8,849 nt of DNA from an uncultured Methylococcaceae bacterium (GTDB lineage: Bacteria > Pseudomonadota > Gammaproteobacteria > Methylococcales > Methylomonadaceae), in contig CAIQND010000090.1 of the NCBI GenBank assembly GCA_903873045.1, positions 1 to 8,849 of the forward strand, read 5' to 3'. Made by a program: the position numbers and the translations under genes. Position 1 is the first letter of the stretch; every line of letters begins with the position of its first letter. Below, piece by piece: positions 1 to 6,389 of this stretch. The notes under the pieces are model-generated. The model was not told where the DNA came from. It ran no database searches and saw nothing but the letters and a program-made list of their open reading frames with translations.

Positions 1-30
1 ACCTTATACCTATCAACCATAAATTAATCT

Positions 31-127
31 CCGTAGAGACGCGATTTATCGCGTCTAAATGATAACCCGTGGGTTTTCGGATGTTGGGACGCGATAAATA
101 AAGACGCGATAAATCGCGTCTCTACGG
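31..127. repeat. 26-bp perfect inverted repeat with palindromic arms
   Basis: Positions 31-56 and 102-127 are perfect reverse complements over 26 bp. Each arm carries the near-palindrome GACGCGATAAATCGCGTC next to CTCTACGG. The 45-bp centre holds a partial third copy at 88-98 (GGACGCGATAA). The arms would form a long cruciform or RNA hairpin. This looks like a dispersed palindromic repeat or a small MITE. No coding potential is seen, and no target duplication is visible at the ends. Confidence 0.8.
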
Positions 128-213
128 TGACGATACCTGTCTATTGCTGCTCATGTTTGGTTAATAGGCTATTCATTGTTCATAGTTTAAGGCGATTTCC
201 GGAGAATATTTTA

Positions 214-268
214 CCCATTAAAAGTAGGATTTTCCCAATCAAGAAAACGATTGGATTCGTCTAATGGG
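214..268. repeat. Nested inverted repeat
   Basis: CCCATTA (214-220) pairs with TAATGGG (262-268), and inside it CCAATC (235-240) pairs with GATTGG (249-254). It lies in the otherwise featureless stretch 128-360. It could be a weak RNA structure upstream of the small ORF or chance; no T-tract follows it. Confidence 0.3.
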
Positions 269-362
269 CAAGTTCTTTCGCAGAAATCACCTAAGACCGT
301 TTTAAACGCTTACATCGACGTTAAAAAAGTCATTGTAAAAAACTTTTGTGCTTGTTTACCTT

Positions 363-400
363 GTAAGCTTGTAAGCTTGTAAGCTTAAGCTTATAAGCTA
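363..400. repeat. Tandem GTAAGCTT iterons with two overlapping palindromes
   Basis: Three exact head-to-tail GTAAGCTT units lie at 363-370, 371-378 and 379-386. They are followed by AAGCTT and ATAAGCTA. The array contains the perfect palindromes AAGCTTAAGCTT (381-392) and AGCTTATAAGCT (388-399). It overlaps the proposed -35, spacer and -10 of the promoter for the small ORF at 484-630, so it may be an operator. That role is inferred from position only. Confidence 0.6.
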
Positions 401-404
401 TACT
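377..404 (+). promoter_or_regulatory. Sigma-70-like promoter upstream of the small ORF
   Basis: TTGTAA (377-382) and TATACT (399-404) are separated by 16 bp. The -35 matches TTGACA at 4 of 6 positions and the -10 matches TATAAT at 5 of 6. Transcription would start near 411, giving a leader of about 73 nt before the ATG at 484. The site is embedded in the GTAAGCTT array. Confidence 0.5.
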
Positions 405-483
405 TAAACTTGATTTCATAAAGGTGTGAGTTGCTGATGACCTACCCCAATAAGCGCTATTATTTAAAACGAGGAGAGCCACC

Positions 484-630
484 ATGCAACAAAAAATTCA
501 CATGCACGATCAAGTCTTAAACAAAATTGACAATATTATGAATCATTACAAAAAAAAGCCCATAGAGGAGTTTATGGAACTTTTAAAGCAGCTTAGGCAA
601 CTCGCAATAAATAAGTCCCACGCTTTATAA
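484..630 (+). CDS. Small protein of unknown function, 48 aa
   Basis: A 48-codon ORF begins with ATG at 484 and ends with TAA at 628-630. A strong Shine-Dalgarno, GAGGAG at 471-476, lies 7 nt upstream of the ATG, and a promoter-like site lies at 377-404, so expression is plausible despite the short length. The product starts MQQKIHMHDQ, is rich in Lys, Gln, Ile and Leu, and appears largely helical and amphipathic, with IEEFMELLKQLRQLAI near residues 28-43. It has no Cys, no membrane segment and no signal peptide. I do not recognise a family. The iterated sequence over its promoter suggests regulated expression, possibly autoregulation, but no DNA-binding motif is visible. No partner gene lies downstream, so a toxin-antitoxin reading has no support. 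Confidence 0.55.
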   Translation: MQQKIHMHDQVLNKIDNIMNHYKKKPIEEFMELLKQLRQLAINKSHAL

Positions 631-774
631 GTCTCCACACGCTTCGGAAACAATTTTTTAGCAGCGGGTCGGTCATGCCCTCGATGGGCTTTAGTTAGCG
701 CTCCTTTAATCATTAAGAAGGTGGCGTTACTAACGATGTAGGGGGATTTATTGCAAGTTACCTAATTCCTCAAA

Positions 775-799
775 TCGCGACGAGGGCGTCGCTCCTACG
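775..799 (-). repeat. REP element with GTAG head
   Basis: Read on the minus strand, the unit starts CGTAGGAGCGACG. It forms a hairpin in which GCGACG (777-782) pairs with CGTCGC (787-792) around a 4-nt loop. A GTAG tetranucleotide beside a small palindrome is the signature of REP sequences handled by REP-associated tyrosine transposases (RAYTs) in gammaproteobacteria. No such transposase is in the window. Confidence 0.65.
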
Positions 800-858
800 A
801 AATACAACGGCGTAATATTGTAATCCAAACCCCTTGACCAAAACCGAGATCATTAGTA

Positions 859-877
859 AGGTGCGCATCACGCACCT
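859..877. repeat. Short palindromic repeat, AGGTGCG hairpin
   Basis: AGGTGCG (859-865) pairs perfectly with CGCACCT (871-877) around the loop CATCA. A related but broken sequence, ATGGTGCGCGATGCG, occurs near 970-984. This resembles a dispersed REP-type unit; no gene depends on it as a terminator. Confidence 0.4.
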
Positions 878-1125
878 AAAACCACATCCACTAAGCGGTT
901 TTATTTACACCACAATCTATAATTGTTTTCTACCTGTAGCCTATCGGGTTTCTTTCTCTGGCATGGTAAATGGTGCGCGATGCGAACCCTTAGCTAAGCA
1001 GTAGTATTGCGAAAATTGGAGGGGGATTATTGCGGGTTGCCTAACTAAAGACATTGGATAGTTTTTTAATTGACTCAACAGTCACTTAAAAATTAAAAAA
1101 CAGTCAAAGCAGAAAACTAATAGAT

Positions 1126-1153
1126 AAAAAAAGGGGGGGGCTAACAGCCCCCC
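1126..1153 (-). terminator. Intrinsic terminator of ftsH
   Basis: On the minus strand, 14 nt past the ftsH stop codon, GGGGGGC pairs with GCCCCCC around the loop TGTTA. In plus coordinates the stem arms are 1135-1141 and 1147-1153. Seven T residues follow (1126-1132). This is a textbook Rho-independent terminator and marks the end of the sigma-ftsH unit. Confidence 0.9.
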
Positions 1154-1166
1154 AAATGAGCGCACC

Positions 1167-3083
1167 TCAAACTTGTCCGGCAGGTTTGTTTTTGTTGATA
1201 TTGGTTTTTATCGGTTTACTATCAACTTTTTCCTGCTTTGTATAAATCGTTTTATTGTAATCATTGTCATCTTTTGGTGCTTTTGGCTCGTTACCCGCCA
1301 TCAAGTCATCAATTTGATCTTTATCTATGGTTTCCCATTTCATTAAGGCATCAGCCATTTTATGAAGAATACTGATATTTTCCTGCAAAATAGTTTCTGC
1401 ACGTTGATAATTACAGTCTATGACCGCACGTATTTCTTCATCAATATGCTGCGCAACTGTACCGGATACTTTGCTGCCTTGTGAACCAGGATAACCCATG
1501 AACGGCTGACCACTTTCTTCCCCATAAACCAAGGGGCCGAGTTTTTCAGAAAAACCCCAACGGGTAACCATGTTGCGTGCCAATTCAGTGGCTCGCTCGA
1601 TGTCGTTGGAAGCGCCTGTGGTAACGCGGTCACCACCATAAATCATGAGCTCTGCAATTCTGCCACCAAACAAGCTTGCTATTTGACTTTCCAGTTTGCG
1701 TTTGCTGGCGCTGTATTGGTCTCTTTCAGGTAAAAACATGGTAATACCCAAGGCCCGGCCGCGCGGCATAATGCTCACTTTATAAACAGGATCGTGGTCA
1801 GGTGATGATTGCCCAACAATACAGTGACCAGCTTCGTGATAAGCGGTTAATAACTTGTCATCTTCCGTCATCACCATGGTATGCCTCTCAGCACCCATCA
1901 AAATCTTGTCTTTGGCTTTTTCAAGGTCACTCATATTGACTTGAACTTTATTTAACCGTGCCGCAAACAACGCTGCCTCATTAACAACATTGGCTAACTC
2001 TGCACCTGAAAATCCGGGTGTACCTCTGGCAATATCTTTTAACTTGACATCATCAGCCGCTGGTACTTTTTTAATGTGTACATTCAGAATTTGTTCACGA
2101 CCGCGTACATCGGGAAGCCCAACATTAACTTGACGATCAAAACGGCCAGGTCTTAACAAAGCTTTATCAAGAACATCTGCACGGTTAGTTGCCGCAATAA
2201 CAATAACGCCTTCATTACCGGTAAAGCCATCCATTTCCACCAGCAATTGATTCAATGTTTGTTCACGCTCATCATTGCCGCCACCCATACCGGCACCGCC
2301 TCTTTGGCGACCGACCGCATCAATTTCATCTATAAATATGATACAAGGTGCGTGTTCCTTAGCTTGGACAAACATGTCCCTGACTCTGGACGCGCCCACA
2401 CCGACAAACATTTCTACAAAATCAGAACCGGAAACTGTAAAGAACTTAACCCCGGCTTCACCTGCAATGGCTCTGGCAATCAGTGTTTTACCTGTTCCTG
2501 GAGGGCCTACCATTAAAATGCCGCGTGGTATTTGTCCACCCAATTTTTGAAATTTTTGCGGATCTGCCAGAAAATCAACCAGCTCTGCGACTTCTTCCTT
2601 GGCTTCTTCACAACCTGCAACATCAGCAAAGGTTGCGGTTAGTTTGTCTTCTTCAAGCAATTTGGCTTTGCTTTTACCAAAAGAATTACCGCCCATGCCA
2701 CCGCCTTGGGTTTTACGCATATAGATTATCCACACGGCAATCAAGAGCAGCATAGGGAACCAGGAGATAAACATCTGCATAAAAAGCGACTGCTGCGCAG
2801 GTGGTTTGGTTCTTACCTGAACACCGGCACTTAACAGATCATCAATCAAATGAGGGTCATTAGGATTAAAGGTTTCAAGGTTTTGACCATCTGAAGTACG
2901 CATTTTAATTGATTGACCGGTCATTTCTACACGATCAACCAGTTTATTCTTAACCTTGGCGATAAAATCCGAATAAGCTATGGATTCATCAATCGGCGGC
3001 GTCGTGTTTACGCGGTTATATATTAAAAATGCACCGGCCAAGACAACGCTCCAAAGGAGTGTGTTTAGTATATATTTTTTCAT
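1167..3083 (-). CDS. ftsH: ATP-dependent zinc metalloprotease FtsH
   Basis: This is the membrane-anchored AAA+ protease that extracts and degrades unassembled membrane proteins and short-lived cytosolic regulators; in E. coli these include sigma-32 and LpxC. The 638-aa length is normal. The domains run in order: first membrane segment (about 5-23), periplasmic domain (about 24-103), second membrane segment (about 104-122), AAA+ module and M41 protease domain. Visible motifs are Walker A GPPGTGKT (193-200), pore loop MFVG (225-228), Walker B with IFIDEIDA (249-256), the second region of homology with RPGRFDRQ (311-318), zinc site HEAGH (416-420) and the third ligand Asp494 in TTGASND. All catalytic residues are intact. 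The tail after residue 600 is polar and probably disordered. The ATG at 3083 is supported by AGGAGA (3091-3096), 7 nt upstream. The rlmE gene that precedes ftsH in many gammaproteobacteria is missing; a sigma-factor gene lies upstream instead. The protein could be one of two FtsH paralogues. Confidence 0.97.
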   Translation of the reverse strand: MKKYILNTLLWSVVLAGAFLIYNRVNTTPPIDESIAYSDFIAKVKNKLVDRVEMTGQSIKMRTSDGQNLETFNPNDPHLIDDLLSAGVQVRTKPPAQQSLFMQMFISWFPMLLLIAVWIIYMRKTQGGGMGGNSFGKSKAKLLEEDKLTATFADVAGCEEAKEEVAELVDFLADPQKFQKLGGQIPRGILMVGPPGTGKTLIARAIAGEAGVKFFTVSGSDFVEMFVGVGASRVRDMFVQAKEHAPCIIFIDEIDAVGRQRGGAGMGGGNDEREQTLNQLLVEMDGFTGNEGVIVIAATNRADVLDKALLRPGRFDRQVNVGLPDVRGREQILNVHIKKVPAADDVKLKDIARGTPGFSGAELANVVNEAALFAARLNKVQVNMSDLEKAKDKILMGAERHTMVMTEDDKLLTAYHEAGHCIVGQSSPDHDPVYKVSIMPRGRALGITMFLPERDQYSASKRKLESQIASLFGGRIAELMIYGGDRVTTGASNDIERATELARNMVTRWGFSEKLGPLVYGEESGQPFMGYPGSQGSKVSGTVAQHIDEEIRAVIDCNYQRAETILQENISILHKMADALMKWETIDKDQIDDLMAGNEPKAPKDDNDYNKTIYTKQEKVDSKPIKTNINKNKPAGQV

Positions 3084-3201
3084 CTTTTAATCTCCTGACC
3101 CTTAAAGTAAGGTCAATATGTAGCGTTGCGTTTACCTACAGCTGCATTCAAAACTTGATGTTGCCACGTTACCCTGTCATCAATCTGAATTGTTTTTTAC
3201 T

Positions 3202-3224
3202 AATCCTACCTTTTAAGTAGGATT
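3202..3224. repeat. Hairpin between the sigma gene and ftsH
   Basis: AATCCTAC (3202-3209) pairs perfectly with GTAGGATT (3217-3224) around a 7-nt loop. It lies 32 bp beyond the sigma-factor stop. On the minus strand it is followed by AGTAAAAAAC, not a T-tract, so it is not a typical intrinsic terminator. Transcription may therefore continue into ftsH. It could be an RNA processing or stability structure. Confidence 0.5.
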
Positions 3225-3255
3225 TAATATTAACTATCTTTAACACTTTTGTACA

Positions 3256-4638
3256 TTATAAAAAGCTTAATAACTGATCACCAAAGCTGCGTTTTATTTT
3301 ATCAAGAGCAATCACCTGAATTTGTCTAACGCGTTCCCGAGTCAAATTAAGTTCTACACCAATTTCCTGCAAAGTCATTTCGTTGTCAGTATCAACACCA
3401 AAATGACAACATATAACTTTAGCTTCTCTGGGATTAAGTATTTCAATAGCCTTATTTATCAAGCCTTCAAGATCGGTTTTTGCTATTTTCATAAACGAAT
3501 GCGTAAACACCTGTTGCTCCAAAAAATCGATGGGGGCAAAAGAGTTTTCATCATCATCTTCATAACCTTCAAGCGACATGGCTGTTTGTGAGATCGAAAA
3601 AATAGACTGCACTTCGTCAATCGAAAGCTTTGCACATTCAGCCAACTCTTTAATAGTGGGCTCTCGGCCTGTCTTTACAACAAACTGGTCTTTAGTACGA
3701 AATACTTTATTAATCGTTGCCACTTGCCCACAAGGAACACGCACAACTCTCTCGCATCTCGACAAAGACCTTGATATCGCTTGCCTAATCCAATAGCCTG
3801 CGTAAGTTGAAAATTGAAACCCCAATCGATAATCAAATCTATCAACCGCTTTTAACAAACCGCTCTGACCTTCTTGTACCAGATCGTCAAAATCCAAAAA
3901 ACTGCCTTTGTATTGATTGGCAATAAATAAAACCAACCTTGAGTTAGCTGAAGCAAGCTGTTGACGTAATCTTAACCAGTCGTGCTCTGAAAAAACCACC
4001 TCGGAAAAGTGTTTATGCATGTCACTACTGGACAAAAACAAAAATTGCTCGTCATAAGAGGACAGTAAATTCAACCACTTGGGTGAGTTTATACTGCTAC
4101 GTCTGCTTAAGCCTTCCAAGCGCTTAATAATTAAATTAGATTTTTTTTCGGTACTTTGCGTGGGTTGATAACAAAGTCCTCTAAATTTGTAAGCATAAAC
4201 AATGACATCAACCAGTTTCGTCAAATCATTAAAAGAAAAAGGAAAAAGTTGCAACGCTGTTACCAGATTTTGCTTATCAAGAACATAAGCACTATCCGTT
4301 AACGCTTTGTCGGATAATGAATAAAATTGTTTTTTTATATCCACCAAGGCCGTTGTTAATTCTGATTCCAGCGTTGCTTCATCATCAAGATCAGGCGTTG
4401 CGAAAGATTTTTGTTCATACTGGTTAATCAACCATAAAGCCGTCACCGGGAACTGGGAGAGTGCGTTTATCAGTCTGGCTTTCTCGTCTTTTAACTGACG
4501 AGCTATATGAAAATTACTATTCTCTGTATACTCTGTAGCGTGATTAACGCTTGCTACAGGCTGTTCAACTTCAACAGGAATATTACCAACAAACAATGCT
4601 GGTTCTTGTTTTGACAACTGTGTATTTAAATAAGCCAT
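3256..4638 (-). CDS. RpoD-like sigma-70 family factor, group 2 type, no region 1.1
   Basis: A sigma-70 subunit that would direct RNA polymerase to a subset of promoters. In the 460-aa form, residues 43-76 (from FHIARQL to LINQYEQ) resemble the end of RpoD region 1.2. After an acidic linker (DLDDEATLESE), residues 100-154 resemble helices of the RpoD non-conserved region. Region 2 spans about 230-300, with core-binding DLVQEGQSGLLKAVDRF and region 2.4 YAGYWIRQAISRS. Region 3 is about 305-365 and region 4 about 389-460, with the helix-turn-helix TLQEIGVELNLTRERVRQI. Region 1.1 is absent. The ATG at 4638 is preferred because GAGGA (4648-4652) lies 9 nt upstream; extending to the TTG at 4656 gives 466 aa but overlaps that site. 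RpoS and RpoH are poorer fits: both are shorter and lack the region between 1.2 and 2.1. One Trp of the RpoD WW pair that opens the -10 is Tyr here. Confidence 0.88.
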   Translation of the reverse strand: MAYLNTQLSKQEPALFVGNIPVEVEQPVASVNHATEYTENSNFHIARQLKDEKARLINALSQFPVTALWLINQYEQKSFATPDLDDEATLESELTTALVDIKKQFYSLSDKALTDSAYVLDKQNLVTALQLFPFSFNDLTKLVDVIVYAYKFRGLCYQPTQSTEKKSNLIIKRLEGLSRRSSINSPKWLNLLSSYDEQFLFLSSSDMHKHFSEVVFSEHDWLRLRQQLASANSRLVLFIANQYKGSFLDFDDLVQEGQSGLLKAVDRFDYRLGFQFSTYAGYWIRQAISRSLSRCERVVRVPCGQVATINKVFRTKDQFVVKTGREPTIKELAECAKLSIDEVQSIFSISQTAMSLEGYEDDDENSFAPIDFLEQQVFTHSFMKIAKTDLEGLINKAIEILNPREAKVICCHFGVDTDNEMTLQEIGVELNLTRERVRQIQVIALDKIKRSFGDQLLSFL

Positions 4639-4811
4639 AACACCAAATCCTCGCAAACAGAGTGACTTAAAACTAAAAGCCGTTGATTCGCGACGTTTTC
4701 ACGCGATCATTAAACAGCAATTTTTTTAAACCGATGAGACAAATAAAAACTTGATTCGTTCTTTCTGAAGAAATTATTTATTAACGATTTGTTTATTAAT
4801 CATTTCACGAT

Positions 4812-4840
4812 AATGTAACAATTAGAATGTTTATTGTCAA
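4812..4840 (-). promoter_or_regulatory. Sigma-70 promoter of the sigma-factor gene
   Basis: On the minus strand a perfect TTGACA (plus 4835-4840) is separated by 17 bp from TACATT (plus 4812-4817), which matches TATAAT at 4 of 6 positions. Transcription would start near 4805, leaving a leader of about 165 nt before the ATG at 4638. That leader contains a small hairpin: CGCG at 4689-4692 and CGCG at 4703-4706, flanked by GAT and ATC. The site indicates expression by the housekeeping polymerase. Confidence 0.7.
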
Positions 4841-4993
4841 ACTATAGTTTTACAAAACATGAACAATATTTAAGAGTCTAATTGACACTTTGAAAATAGC
4901 AAGTGGGAAATTCATTTTAAAATAAGGTATCAGCCCAACTATAAACAACGGCACGGCCAGTTTTGAGGAGCCATCCAACCGCTTTACAACCAA

Positions 4994-5058
4994 GATAAGC
5001 CGTAAAAAAAGACCCTGACTGTCAACAGTTGCGACGGCTTAACTGCTTATCAATAAGC
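4994..5058 (+). promoter_or_regulatory. Competing hairpins upstream of arfB
   Basis: TAAGCCGT (4996-5003) pairs with ACGGCTTA (5034-5041) and encloses the small hairpin ACTG-TCAA-CAGT (5018-5029). GCTTAT (5045-5050) pairs with ATAAGC (5053-5058). GATAAGC (4994-5000) can instead pair with GCTTATC (5045-5051), which would exclude both other stems. If transcribed, this could be a leader with alternative folds. No T-tract or known riboswitch core is recognised, and no convincing promoter was found upstream. Confidence 0.35.
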
Positions 5059-5110
5059 TGTATCAGCGAGTGCCAACAGCCAGTCACACCATGAAAAAAA
5101 GAGCCAACCT

Positions 5111-5527
5111 ATGTTGCAAATATCCAGTCAAGTTATTATTCCAGACGGCGAGATTGAAATTTATGCCATTCGTGCCCAAGGTGCTGGCGGTCAGAATGTT
5201 AACAAAGTATCCTCAGCGATTCATTTGCGTTTTGATATTAACGCGTCATCATTACCTGATTTTTACAAAGAAAAACTGCTGGCCTTAAATGACCAGCGTA
5301 TTTCAAAAGAAGGTGTGATTGTCATCAAAGCGCAGCAATACCGCACCCAAGAAAAAAACAAAGAGGATGCCTGTAGCCGACTACAGGATTTAATAAAAAG
5401 TGTAGGCTTGGTGCATAAAAAGCGCAAAGCAACAAAACCCACGAAAGGATCAAAGCTAAAACGCCTGGATGGCAAAAGCAGACAAGGCCAACTTAAGGCC
5501 TTGAGAGGGAAAATTAATTTTCAATAA
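5111..5527 (+). CDS. arfB: Peptidyl-tRNA hydrolase ArfB (YaeJ), ribosome rescue
   Basis: ArfB enters the empty A site of ribosomes stalled at the 3' end of broken mRNAs and hydrolyses the peptidyl-tRNA, acting as a backup to tmRNA. The 138 aa form a release-factor-like catalytic domain (about 1-100) with the GGQ motif at 26-28 in IRAQGAGGQNVNK, where Gln28 positions the water. A strongly basic C-terminal tail (about 103-138, KKRKATKPTKGSK and onward) corresponds to the part that occupies the mRNA entry channel. Length and sequence follow E. coli ArfB (140 aa) closely, and there is no anticodon-recognition domain as in RF1 or RF2. The ATG at 5111 has only a weak purine stretch (AAAGAG) upstream, suggesting low translation. 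An ATG at 5091 is out of frame. The gene stands alone, divergent from the sigma gene and convergent with the next gene. Confidence 0.95.
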   Translation: MLQISSQVIIPDGEIEIYAIRAQGAGGQNVNKVSSAIHLRFDINASSLPDFYKEKLLALNDQRISKEGVIVIKAQQYRTQEKNKEDACSRLQDLIKSVGLVHKKRKATKPTKGSKLKRLDGKSRQGQLKALRGKINFQ

Positions 5528-5573
5528 TGGTATGGCTAAACGGATGTAGTTATTCAAGCCACCTCGATTTGCT

Positions 5574-5652
5574 CTCCCCCTTTGACAAAGGGGGATTAAG
5601 GGGGATTTATCTAATAAAATCTCCCCTAACCCCTCTTTTTCAAAGAGGGGGA
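5574..5652. repeat. Double-hairpin repeat element between convergent genes
   Basis: Two hairpins sit back to back: CCCCCTTTG pairing with CAAAGGGGG (5576-5594), and CCCCTCTTT pairing with AAAGAGGGG (5630-5650). The two halves are also imperfect reverse complements of each other, about 35 bp per arm around a centre near 5610-5616. This nested symmetry is typical of a dispersed MITE-like repeat. It lies between the stops of arfB and the 159-aa gene and could stop transcription from both sides. A matching end, CCCTCTTTTTCAAA, recurs at the right edge of the window (8834-8847). Confidence 0.75.
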
Positions 5653-5671
5653 TTAAATGATTACAAACTGA

Positions 5672-6151
5672 TCAGATTGCCGAAAGCGCCAACCGGGTCA
5701 GTTTTGCAGAGACCTCACCGCCACTCATATCTGGAATAATGCGTAGTTCAAGCGCTTTTACCTGCTTGAGATCAACGGTGATAGCCTCAACTTCCCGCGT
5801 AGTCAGCGGCGGACTAAAATTATATTGCTGGCGCAAAATTTCCCGAAAAAAATCTTCATTATCACTACGCCACAGCAAAACAAATTCTTGGGTACGAGAC
5901 TGTTCCTGCTCATCAAACACCAGCAAGATATTTTTAAGGGTTTGGGGTTGATCAAAAATAAGGCGAATGGTTTGCTCACCCGAACAAGCGGCCTGCCAAC
6001 CTGATTCGGAACCTTCTACCAACGCTGATTCTATAGGATGTTCCGGACATTCAGAGCTTATTTCTACCTTTGCCAAATACTCAAGATCCAAATAAATCAG
6101 ATCCGATGGCTGAGTATTTATGGTGGGTTGGTTGATCAAAGTTTTACGCAT
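5672..6151 (-). CDS. Cytosolic discoidin (F5/8 type C)-like domain protein, function unknown
   Basis: A 159-aa protein composed mostly of alternating hydrophobic and polar beta strands. The pattern around residues 39-90 (PIESALVEGSESGW, then an IRLIFDQPQTLKNI stretch, then FDEQEQSRTQEFVLLW) recalls discoidin/galactose-binding beta sandwiches. In those domains a ligand-exposed Gly-Trp is followed by an L-F-pattern strand and an E..-RTQEF edge. Residues 104-115 (EILRQQYNFSPP) and the closing strand KALELRIIPD support a single complete domain. There is no signal peptide or membrane segment, so it should stay in the cytosol, unlike most secreted carbohydrate-binding discoidin domains. The ATG at 6151 has a weak AGG about 8 nt upstream, and a TATTAT -10-like sequence lies just before it without a good -35. 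The fold call is inference; ligand and role are unknown. Confidence 0.75.
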   Translation of the reverse strand: MRKTLINQPTINTQPSDLIYLDLEYLAKVEISSECPEHPIESALVEGSESGWQAACSGEQTIRLIFDQPQTLKNILLVFDEQEQSRTQEFVLLWRSDNEDFFREILRQQYNFSPPLTTREVEAITVDLKQVKALELRIIPDMSGGEVSAKLTRLALSAI

Positions 6152-6364
6152 GATTGAACCTTTTGGATAATAGTTAAGTTTTTATCGTTTACACGCTGGT
6201 TAATCACCGTGACAACAAATATATTCAAGCCCGTGCGGTCGCGCCGGGATTACCTAAACCCAAGCCGCACCTCCGAGAGTGTGTTACTTTTTAGTTGGAG
6301 CTGATGCCAGCTAACGAACCATAGCCGCCGGTGAATGGTCGGATTGGGAGCGAAATTAACCATG

Positions 6365-6389
6365 CTACATCATGAAACAAGTCTTTTCC
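6365..6389 (-). pseudogene. Displaced original 3' end of the DUF4276 gene
   Basis: If the insertion at 6396-6594 and one AATTCT copy are removed, the minus-strand reading frame of the DUF4276 gene continues from its last family-like residues, FNDWLTEL. It runs through codons for E, K, T, C, F, M and M to a TAG at 6365-6367. This 25-bp remnant is now outside the gene, beyond the inserted element. It is direct evidence for where the gene once ended. Confidence 0.75.

Larger units (their letters stand above)
740..1044. repeat. Pair of diverged direct repeats, about 25 bp
   Basis: Positions 740-765 (AGGGGGATTTATTG, then CAAGTTACCTAA) and 1020-1044 (AGGGGGATTATTG, then CGGGTTGCCTAA) align at 22 of 26 positions with one gap. 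They lie in the same orientation about 280 bp apart. They may be two copies of one dispersed repeat or the ends of a decayed element. Confidence 0.45.
631..1125. other. Gene-free stretch with scattered repeats
   Basis: I find no ORF with a credible ribosome binding site on either strand. The stretch holds a GTAG-type REP (775-799), a 7-bp hairpin repeat (859-877), two diverged direct repeats (740-765 and 1020-1044), and a perfect 11-bp inverted repeat, GTTTTTTAATT at 1061-1071 with its complement at 1091-1101. It looks like a landing zone for repeats between the small ORF and the end of ftsH. Confidence 0.6.

Noticed and set aside
363..400. Tandem GTAAGCTT array as a CRISPR or plasmid-type origin
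   Set aside because: The units are 8 bp with no spacers and only three copies, and there is no replication initiator gene or AT-rich unwinding region beside them.
677..700. GCCC-TCGAT-GGGC hairpin followed by CTTTAG as a terminator of the small ORF
   Set aside because: The stem is only 4 bp and the T-tract is interrupted, so it is too weak to call.
2247..2755. Plus-strand ORFs opposite ftsH
   Set aside because: They are antisense frames to a fully conserved ftsH coding region and have no ribosome binding sites or family features.
3202..3224. Intrinsic terminator for the sigma gene
   Set aside because: The stem is present but the minus-strand sequence after it is A-rich, without a T-tract.
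3256..4638. Calling the sigma factor RpoS or RpoH
   Set aside because: It is over 100 residues longer, has RpoD-like sequence between regions 1.2 and 2.1, and its regions 3 and 4 are closer to RpoD.
4639..4656. TTG start at 4656 for the sigma gene (466 aa)
   Set aside because: The ATG at 4638 has GAGGA 9 nt upstream, and the TTG start would place that site inside the coding region with no comparable site before it.
4882..4910. Plus-strand promoter for arfB using TTGACA at 4882-4887
   Set aside because: No -10-like hexamer occurs 16-18 bp downstream; the nearest sequence is GGGAAA.
5070..5288. Alternative plus-strand ORF overlapping arfB from the ATG at 5091
   Set aside because: It is out of frame with arfB, which has full-length family similarity from 5111; the overlapping product has no recognisable features.
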